From positions 472,501 to 536,500 of the forward strand of contig CAJNDT010003224.1 in NCBI GenBank assembly GCA_905221615.1: a stretch of 64,000 nt of DNA, in the 5' to 3' direction. The notes under the pieces are model-generated. The model was not told where the DNA came from. It was given only the letters and a program-made list of their open reading frames with translations, and did not search any database. Numbering within the stretch: position 1 is the first letter of the stretch; each line of letters opens with the position of its first letter. This document shows, in pieces, positions 56,764 through 64,000 of this stretch. This DNA is from Symbiodinium sp. CCMP2592. Lineage: Eukaryota > Sar > Dinophyceae > Suessiales > Symbiodiniaceae. A program made the translations under genes and the position numbers.

Positions 56764-56807
56764 TATACAAACCCCCGAGCCCAACAGAGGTCAACCACTT
56801 TGAACTA

Positions 56808-56866
56808 TGGTATGACTATATAAACCCCACAGGGTTAAAGGCGACCTACTCAGCTACTAAGATAAA
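56808..56866. mobile_element. Inverted-repeat family F, right half only
   Basis: GTATGACTATATAAACCCCACAGGGTTAAAGGCGACCTACTCAGCTACTAAG. Confidence 0.5.
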
Positions 56867-57124
56867 CATAGTTGAGGGTTTGGGGTTTGCGGTCCAGCTT
56901 CGCAGTCAGGGCTGTAAGTGAGGTAGCTCTCGTCTCTCTGGTACTAGTTTGCATATATCTTCACAGAGCAAGTGCTGCTATCCCGACTTACTAAGTCCTC
57001 CGTGCTTCTGTTTCAGCTACTACAGCCCCTGGGGATCAAAATTAGGGCAGTTGAGTTGCGGTTGCCTATAGGCGCAAGCTTTAATTCTAGTTTAGACGGT
57101 GATACATTCGGTTGGAGTGCCACT

Positions 57125-57321
57125 TTATCCTCGTGCCACTCGAAATATCGAGAACGCCTCCAACATTAACCATCTCTCATCCATGTTCCAAGTTTTCAGG
57201 CCTACTGTAGGGTCATGGAACTTGGGCAACACCAATCTGGCACTGAGTGCCACGAAGCAGAAACAGGTGTGGGGCGCCGGAGCGGCGAGCAATATCAGCA
57301 CTTCGGGAGGCTTGTCTACGA
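57125..57321 (-). CDS. Probable terminal exon of a hydrophobic protein
   Basis: CCCGGTGCAG is followed in phase 1 by about 64 codons: VDKPPEVLILLAAPAPHT, CFCFVALSARLVLPKFHD, PTVGLKTWNMDERWLMLE, AFSIFRVARG, then TAA. It contains a hydrophobic stretch. The plus strand is also open here, but the minus frame is longer and continuous. May follow the exons at 57748 and 58005. Confidence 0.45.
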
Positions 57322-57639
57322 CTGCACCGGGAAAGGACTATAACATTATCAAGGGATAGTATGTTTGCAGAACCTTCACCCTCAATTCAGGCTTCTGTAT
57401 TCGAGGATTGAACGTGGTGAGTCATACTGACTTTAGGATGCTGACTTTTCACGAGGTCTGAGCATTCGGCTCAAGATGCGGAACCGTGCTCCCTAGCTGG
57501 TTCCAGCGCGTGGAATTTCTAAGCCAACTTGCGTACAGGGCAGCACCAACAGAACTGCCTGTTGCACTAGTTGTCCACGAAATAAGCGTGGGCTATCGAA
57601 ACAGTGTGCTAAGACCAACTTTGAACAGCCCTGCATGTC

Positions 57640-57748
57640 TCTAAGCATAAGAGGGGGACGAATGCAACCAACGTCGCCGCCAGCGCCATAAGGCTGGAAA
57701 AGATGGTTCCAGAAGGAAAGAACCCGATGCCGTACAAGTAATTGTAGT
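57640..57748 (-). CDS. Candidate membrane-spanning exon
   Basis: After CCACGAG, the frame reads YNYLYGIGFFPSGTIFSSLM then ALAATLVAFVPLLCLE, a convincing membrane helix. The 3' end is not fixed (TTA|GAGACA is a GA donor). The phase with the neighbouring 58.0 kb exon does not match directly, so an exon may be missing. Confidence 0.4.
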
Positions 57749-57874
57749 CTCGTGGGTATTAGTTACGCTACGGCTGCCTGTGTGGAGAATACACTACGCA
57801 TCTTAACATGACGGCCTGAAACTGGATCTGTTCATCAGGGGTCTACGCCGTGCTTCAAAACCTGAACCCTGAAC

Positions 57875-58005
57875 CTCTAAAATACAAGCCGGAATAATGA
57901 CAACAGGGTTCTGGGGTACCATGTGGGACATCTTCGAGCTACGAGCATAGTGTGGAATCATGTCCATGGTGGGCTGTCTGGGTCCTTCTCGCTCCACGAT
58001 AAAAG
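57875..58005 (-). CDS. Candidate exon upstream of the 57.7 kb membrane exon
   Basis: After CGAAG, the frame reads FIVEREGPRQPTMDMIPH, YARSSKMSHMVPQNPVVI, IPACILE, ending GAG|GTTCAG. Same strand as the 57.7 and 57.3 kb exons. Family not recognised. Confidence 0.4.
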
Positions 58006-58574
58006 CTTCGGGTTTCGGGTGGCCCTTCTGCCCTAAGCCCGCGTTGATTCAACACATGGCTGAACCGGCAAGCAGCATGCATACACTGGACCCCGAACCC
58101 TGACCTTGAGCGTCGCAACAATTTACGGCAACCTTGCAGAGCCCAACCGGGCAAGACTCAGAACATTGGAGCATGATTTCTGGAGGAGCCTAATCAAGAA
58201 ACCCTGGGTCTTTATTGATTTTCTTACATGAATCCTATGACTTTGCGGTTATAGGGCCAGGGTTCCTCAATCAGGTTCCTACATTGCCCAAAGGCCCGGC
58301 TTCACAAGGCCCTGCATACAAAGCCCTGTTGAGGCCTGGTTACAATACCCTAAACCCTAATTAAACCCTAAACCCCAAGATATTTCGCGATTAGAGTTTT
58401 GCGTTGGGGGCTTTAGGCTTTGAGATTCAGGTTGCAGGAATACGGATCTGTGCTTACGGCTCAGGGCTAATGCTGTTGATCCAAACTTTTACATTCCCTT
58501 CAGACAGATTGGGTTTTCGAACCCTAGAACTCTAAAAGCCAAAGAAACCCCATACAACCAAATGCAAACTTTAG

Positions 58575-58681
58575 CTAGGTGACCCGCCCAATAAAAAGGG
58601 CTTCCTTTTTGGTATTGGGTAACTTTATAAGGAACCTAGGACACAAACAGGGAATAAGGGTACTACTGGGCATCCTAGTTA
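58575..58681. mobile_element. Inverted-repeat family I-related copy
   Basis: TAGGTGACCCGCCCAATAAAAAGGGCTTCCTTTTTGG ... GGGAATAAGGGTACTACTGGGCATCCTAG; diverged. Confidence 0.45.
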
Positions 58682-59234
58682 GGATGTTTAAAGCACAACC
58701 CTGACAACAGCCCTGCTTTTTGCGCAATCGCAGATACATCCAAAGGGTCCCACGGTGCTTTTGCCTGAGGTCTTGGAGTAAAGCTAAGGCCCCACATGTT
58801 GCTAGAGAGGCTTTGCTATAGCTTGTTATGAGTGAGAGAGGACTGATAATGCGAATGGGTTCAGGTGTTTATCAGAGCACCCATAATGGTTAGCAAATCC
58901 TGAAAAGAAAATGTAAATAGCGGTTGTAAGGCGATTGCACAACTCTGATGAACCTGTCGAAACCGCATCAACCACACCTCACTGAGCCTGTGAGCCCTTT
59001 TCAGGACCCGTCATAAACCGATTTCACGACCCTTATAGAGTCCTATCAGAACCCGCGTACATCAAGGACCACAAGACCCCTATAGTAACCCTAAACCCTA
59101 AATCCTAAACCCTAGCCCCTAAATCCTAAACCGTTTATAGAAACTCTGTCCAACCTCTTATAGAAGCCTTCACGAGAGCGCCTGTATGGGATGATCCGTA
59201 GTAGAAAAATACACGACCCTCCGTAAATAACATA

Positions 59235-59330
59235 GAAGCCCAAAGGCTCCAAAGTAGTTTTTTGGGGGGATTACCTTATGGGATTCCAAATATGAACCCC
59301 AAAAGAGGAACTACTATGGAGCCTCTAGGT
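59235..59330. mobile_element. Inverted-repeat family D copy
   Basis: GCCCAAAGGCTCCAAAGTAGTTTTTTGGG ... CCCCAAAAGAGGAACTACTATGGAGCCTC. Confidence 0.7.
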
Positions 59331-59973
59331 ATACTGTAATATACCAGCTCCTTAACGAAAATCTGTCATGGTAGCCCTTCTTATGGGAAGCTCTACGGGA
59401 ACCCTATTCCATTCACTAAGGCCCCTATAATTTCCAAGAGCGTGGGGCCCCGCGGACGGCTGGTTGGTCGACGCTAGAGTAAATCTCTGCTGGACGGGCT
59501 TGCGACCCTATTCCTCACATTGGGTTCAAGGGTTTAGATTCCTAAACCCTAAACCCCATTACTTGCATAGGGTTTAAGGATGTTTCAGGACTTCGCTCGA
59601 GAAGGTTTGTGTTATTGTAACGGCTTCTAGAAAACTCTGGGTTTTAGGGCTTATTCTGTTTTAGGTGTTGTTCACAATCCTTACGGGCTCACATTCGATG
59701 GGCTTTAGGGCCCAAAGACCTCATTATCCCAAGGGTACTTGGGCTGTTTTGAGCCCTGTGGTAAAGCTTTTCAGGATTCCTATCTCGAATAATGCAGGGG
59801 GTATGTTGAGCATATAGCTTATGCGAGTCACTGTCAATGGTACTGTTGCAACAAGCAGGGCAAGGTTGAGCAAAACATGACGTCTATAAGTAGTCCGACG
59901 TCCCTCCAAAACTTACATGGCCCTGCCCTCGAGAATGTGTGAGTGTGCATAAGTGCACGTGTCCTAGTCTTAC

Positions 59974-60789
59974 CGTACATGCCTTCGCCGAGCAGTAGAT
60001 CCTGCACATGCTCTGCCCAAAGCCGCAATGGAGGACGGGAGCTACTGGGCCCTCACCGCCGGCTCCACTTACCGCCTGAAGGCCGCAGTATAGCCTCGGA
60101 AGGCAAATTCGAGGGCTTGTGTTCAGTGCTGCCTGTTTGGGGATCACAGTAGGCGGAAAAATCTTACTCCCCCACCAAAAGCCACAGAAATCAAAAATTA
60201 AAATGTTTAAACTTTCCGATTCCTACTAAACTTTAAGAACCCAACAAGGTCTAAAGATTGGGTGTTGGTGCTCCAAGTAATGGCCCCCTAATAACTCACC
60301 TCCGATTGGGTACGTGCTTTCTCAATGACGATTCGCACCCCCCGGTTGTTTGGGTCCCATCAGCCTAAAAACATAAGCGTGCAGTGCCTTAAGGGTTGTG
60401 CACAAGTCCTGAAATCCTAAGCCTCAAACCCCTCGGACCTTATGAGCCCTTGGAGCCTTGGAGTTATGAACAATTCCTGAAAGCTTCAAACCCGTAGACC
60501 CGCTAGAAACAGGTTTGAACTAGCCCTTACAGCCTTAGGGGGTCTGTTTCACATGCGAATAATGGCAGGCAAAGCTGTGGCTCGTTTAGCTTTGGGTGCT
60601 CTCAGTCTTGATGCAAACCGAGGTTCAGGGTTTAGGGCTTAGGGAGAGCAAGAATTTCTTGGAACTTCCCTGGGAACTTCCCATAAAAGCAACCATACCC
60701 CAACTAAAACCACAGACAGCTCACTACACGCAAGCACCCGAAAGTTCCACTGCTTCCACTTCGCCCATGTAGAAACCGTGCCAGAGGCC
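59974..60789 (-). CDS. Two phase-compatible exons ending in a glycine-loop-like GEGMYG
   Basis: Exon 60789-60738 (GGGAAAG| in, TCGG|GTGCTT out) reads GLWHGFYMGEVEAVELS in phase 0 to 1. Exon 60051-59974 (GGTGAG| in, TACG|GTAAGA out) reads PSSRPPLRLWAEHVQDLLLG then EGMYG, entering and leaving in phase 1. LLGEGMYG resembles the G-x-G-x-[FY]-G nucleotide loop of protein kinases, but the exon that would carry the partner valine and lysine was not found. The kinase idea is therefore weak. Confidence 0.35.
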
Positions 60790-61512
60790 CTTTCCCTAAG
60801 GCTCAAATTTGGGAACCCTACATGAGTCCCTCTACGTTCTGAAAGTCTGCTGTGCTCCAACGGTCGATACCGAACCCTGATTCTAATAGTCAGGCAAGGG
60901 CATACTCTAGTATAACTATGGAAAGGTACCCTAGGGAATAATGTTGGTAATTGTTCAGGATGCTATTTTATCACCGTCACGTATTGGGCCGCGTTTCTCT
61001 GTGGGTGTCTCGGTAATGCTTATCATACTGGTTCCTATAGAGGCACGAGGGTTTGCCGGTTTCGGTTAAGGGCTTTGAGGTCGCATCCTGTAAGTCTGAG
61101 AGAATTTCATGGGTGACTTAGGGCCTAGGTAGCTCCCAGTAGCCCGAAGTAGCTACACTTAGTCAGAGTAGACCTTGCCCAGTTTGGGTAATAATGCCAC
61201 CGCCAACCCATTAGATGATCATTTTTACGAATTCCTAGGGTCCCCCCTACACATCACCGATAAATCACTACTACTTCCCCCAATGATCATTCCTATATTT
61301 CCCCCTAAACTTCACCGATATATCACTACTACCACCCCATTATCAATACAATTCTAGGAATAACCATTACCCCATCTATTATCTCTAAGGTGGCATTATT
61401 ACCCAAAAGGGGCAAGGGGTTCCTTGTAGGATTTGGTTCAGGGTTTAGGGTTAAGGGTTCGGCGCGGTCTGACTTTTTGCGAAGCCGCCTCAGCACTGCA
61501 TGGCACTCCACA

Positions 61513-63582
61513 TCAGTGGAAGCCGGGCTCAAACTTCTGCTTGACATCTTCTGCCAGGCCGTCCAAAATGGATTCAGCACAAGCCTTTTGCTCACACACG
61601 GACTTGCCACTTTTGCGGTCCTTGTGCTTCAATGCATCCTGTCCATCTTGCAATGTTAGGCTCTTGCATGTCGTGGGCACTATATACAGGCAAACAACTC
61701 CTCCAGTGCAGTCTTTTGGCACTTGAACGCGCTCCAAATGCCTCTTCTGAATCCGGATGTGTTCACGCCCTGTTGCGATTTGGATGAAGTAAAACTTCTT
61801 CTCTTCACCACTTGGAATGCCACAGGCGTCTATACTTGGATAGTTGTCTCCACGTGGACGATAAAGCACTCCATCCCTGATTGTCTTGGCACCATAGAGC
61901 TCACACGTGCCGTTAAATTGAAGGCACAGGTCGCTTCCATCGCTGAGCTTCAGCTTCAAACCGCCCTTCGCAACGGCCTGAGTGAGCGCCATCGCCTCAA
62001 AAACGTAGGGAGTGGCTCGGGGCACGTCTCTGATCAAATGCTGAACGACTCCATGCTTGTGGGTGCACATCGCCGTCTCAACACGACTTGAGACCCCGCC
62101 GATTACCTCACCAGCCACACGGTCCGAGCCACCACCCTCGGTTTCTTCATCCTCATCGAGCAGTTCACGGCTCCCGCGCAGGACCACCATCGTGTGAGCA
62201 TCTTTGGGGGACAACTCATGACCACCAGAGTTGCGACCTGCCATGCTGTGTATGAACTTCTGTAAAATGGCTTCAAATTTGCCCTGTAGATACAGCACTG
62301 CCAAGCGCGGCACAGTCAAACCGCAGTTCTGGTCCAACTCGGCTTCCTTGGCCTCCAAATCCTCTTCACTCACGTTCGGAAGCTTCTTCGTCTTCAGCCA
62401 GATATGGAATTCGTGGTGCCTCCACACAGGGAGCTGCAGAACGTCGGGAACCCACTCATCGCCATCCTTGCCGATCAACTGCGAGAGCTCGGAACCAGCA
62501 ATGGCCACCACAACCAAGCGATGCAAACCGTAGACTGTGCAGGGATTCTGCTGGTTGAAGTCAAGGAAAGCGTGATTTTTTATCTTTCCATCTGGCGCAA
62601 CATCCACCAAGCCGATGGCTTTTCCAACTCCGTTCTGATGCACTTTGCTTCCGCGCTGGAAGGCTTCAGTCTGCCATCCTGCCGGGAGTTTCCGAGCAAC
62701 GAACACGCCATTGCCCGTAGCGAAAAGCACAGCAGTAAATGGAGAAGCCTCTGACAAACACTCGGAAAGCAGGTAATACAACATCGTTGTCTTGCCAATT
62801 CCGGGCGTTCCTTTGACGACATAGGTCTGCTTGTCAATGTCCTTGAGCGACTCTGCCTCGAACAACAAGTCCCGCGTCTTCTTGTAGCAGTTACGAACAT
62901 ACATCGGGGTGTTGGGGATTCTCGTCCCCTCTCCGAGCCATCCATCTGTCACCTTCGCGGTCTTCACATCCTCGAACCACTCCACTGTGGGGACTTCCTG
63001 AGCACAACGCAAGTAAATCGGAGTCCTACAACTAAACCAAAAGAACAACTCAACCCCCTAAACCCAACTAAGCAACCTAATCAACTAACCCAATCGGGAA
63101 ACCCTACGAGGAAACCAAACCTAGGGGGGAATAAACCACTATGCTGCAACATGCTACAACCAAAGAGCCAACCCCTAAACCCAATAAGTAAGGTAATCAA
63201 CCAAGGCTATCGGGGAAGTCTACAAGTAAACAAGAAAAAAACACTAAATTTAGGGGAGTAAATCTCAAAGCATTCTGTGTTGCAGCAAAGGGGCGAGTGT
63301 CGGGGGTGAGGTGTAGTGAATCGCACTGTCCAGAGCCAGAACGACTCGCATTCGCAGTTCGTCGTTTTCGATGTCCTTCTTAATTGCATAATCCAGCGCG
63401 TCAGGCCGAGTTCTCAACAACTCATCTTTCGTCAGTGAGGAAAGACGCGTCTGCACGGCTTTCATCTGACTTTGAGAGCACAGCGGTTGAATATGCACTC
63501 CTAGCCATGGGGCCAAGTTGTCCTGCTTAACATCTGACAGCCTCTGCTTCTTCAAAGCGGGGCCTTCCGCAAACTCATCCAT
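61513..63582 (-). CDS. Crinkler/RHS-like P-loop NTPase with C-terminal nuclease-like domain, two exons
   Basis: Exon 1 is 63582-63272 and exon 2 is 63025-61513, giving 607 residues ending in TGA. The start is an ATG in good context (gccATGG), with an AG upstream that could accept a spliced leader. Residues 1-103 are a charged alpha-helical N-terminus beginning MDEFAEGPALKKQRL. Next come MYVRNCYKKT and a Walker A motif GTPGIGKTT at about residues 176-184. A Walker B-like GLVDV is near 242-246 and W-x-x-x-E (WRHHE) near 305-309. The C-terminus has YRPRGDNYPSID (about 492-503) and FIQIATG (517-523). This matches the P-x-N-[FY]-x-x-[IL]-D ... Q-[IV]-x-[TS] pattern of the restriction-endonuclease-fold domain of Crinkler and trypanosome RHS proteins. 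This class derives from transposon-linked NTPase-nucleases and is common in protist genomes. Function here (genome conflict, effector or domesticated) is inference. The GC-AG intron restores frame as HR-M-TPIYLRC. Confidence 0.9.
63026..63271 (-). other. Intron of the Crinkler/RHS-like gene, made of two tandem homologous halves
   Basis: This 246-nt intron starts with GC (after ...CACAGAAT) and ends TTTAGTTGTAG before GACTCCG. The two halves, roughly 63271-63147 and 63146-63026, are diverged copies in the same order: TGCA(A/G)CA, TTTA(C)TCCCC, a CGTAG/TTGTAG block, TTCCCGAT, GGTTGATTA/GTTGATTAG, TTATTGGGTTTAGGGG / TTAGTTGGGTTTAGGGGG, then a T-rich stretch ending TTGTAG. The first half has its own acceptor-like TTGGTTGTAG at about 63148. 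Other in-phase GC donors exist a few codons upstream, so the exact 5' site is provisional. Confidence 0.65.
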
Positions 63583-64000
63583 GGCACAAAACGCAGGAGT
63601 CAGGCCTGAACGCTAGGGTTCAGGGTTTAGGGTTGTCTGTGTTTTATCCAAACACCCAATGCATGACAACATGATGTTTGTCGAAGATCAACCAACAACA
63701 TGCAAACCTGGTCAAGGTGACTGACATCATGTCATCTTGAGGCAAGTGTGAGGTTGGAAGAAGCACAACAACTATCACTTCAAGTTGCAAAAACACTCAC
63801 GACTTCTAAGACGCAGGAAAAGCTACACCTTTAACAACTCAAAGCGTAAATATGCTCTATTGTTACCTTCAACATAATAATATTTTTGACCCAGTTTTTC
63901 ATCAAATTTTTCTATCGTATAAACATTCTGGCTGAAATTGCCTATCCGTTCTTTTTCATTGGGTTTCCTCTTCCTAAATATTTTAACTTCATCTCCGACG
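63583..64000. other. Upstream flank of the Crinkler/RHS-like gene
   Basis: No ORF. A single CCCTAAACCCTGAACCCTAG stretch lies 30-50 bp upstream of the start codon; the AG in GCGTTCAG|GCCTGACTCC is a plausible trans-splice acceptor. The outer 180 bp is clearly AT-richer than the rest. No TATA box claimed. Confidence 0.4.

Noticed and set aside
1..64000. CRISPR arrays, tRNA/rRNA genes, bacterial promoters, plasmid or phage modules.
   Set aside because: No regularly spaced direct repeats with unique spacers, no tRNA cloverleaf or rRNA core sequence, and intron-rich coding; the DNA is eukaryotic nuclear.

Overview
Eukaryotic nuclear DNA, most likely from a dinoflagellate or close alveolate relative. 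The reasons are: (1) degenerate TTTAGGG/CCCTAAA (plant/alveolate-type telomere) filler throughout; (2) genes broken into 40-330 nt exons; (3) introns that often start with GC or GA instead of GT, with the 3' AG usually followed by G; (4) every recognisable gene lying on the minus strand, as in dinoflagellate unidirectional gene blocks; and (5) a Crinkler/RHS-type NTPase. Single ORFs say little here: almost none exceeds 160 codons, and the coding information only appears when short minus-strand exons are joined in phase. I did this by eye, with no alignment.  Layout, all minus strand. 1.7-8.6 kb: N-terminal two thirds of a PfkB-family sugar kinase in eight phase-compatible exons. 0-0.4 kb: an exon of another, probably downstream, gene. 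9-17 kb: scattered anonymous exon candidates. 17.3-22.4 kb: exons coding Gly-Tyr-Tyr-Pro-Pro segments of a low-complexity protein, with further candidates up to about 25.5 kb. 26.1-31.6 kb: a class I SAM-dependent methyltransferase (OMS1/UbiE-like) with motifs I-III and a post-motif strand in seven exons. 32-38.2 kb: membrane-protein-like exons. 39-53.1 kb: terminal exons and pieces of at least one RRM RNA-binding protein. 57-58 kb and 59.9-60.8 kb: further exon candidates. 61.5-63.6 kb: a complete two-exon Crinkler/RHS-like P-loop NTPase-nuclease of 607 residues, the best-supported gene.  The rest is repeat. At least a dozen families of 70-200 bp inverted-repeat elements (MITE-like) recur 2-10 times each. 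One has 2-bp target duplications and sits in very short introns, ending right at exon edges, which looks like an introner. Between them lie telomere-like filler, microsatellites and one poly-G run. No rRNA, tRNA, CRISPR or bacterial operon signal was seen. The genes do not form one pathway. What they share is architecture: transposon-like inverted repeats and telomere-like DNA make up the introns of a single-strand gene array.
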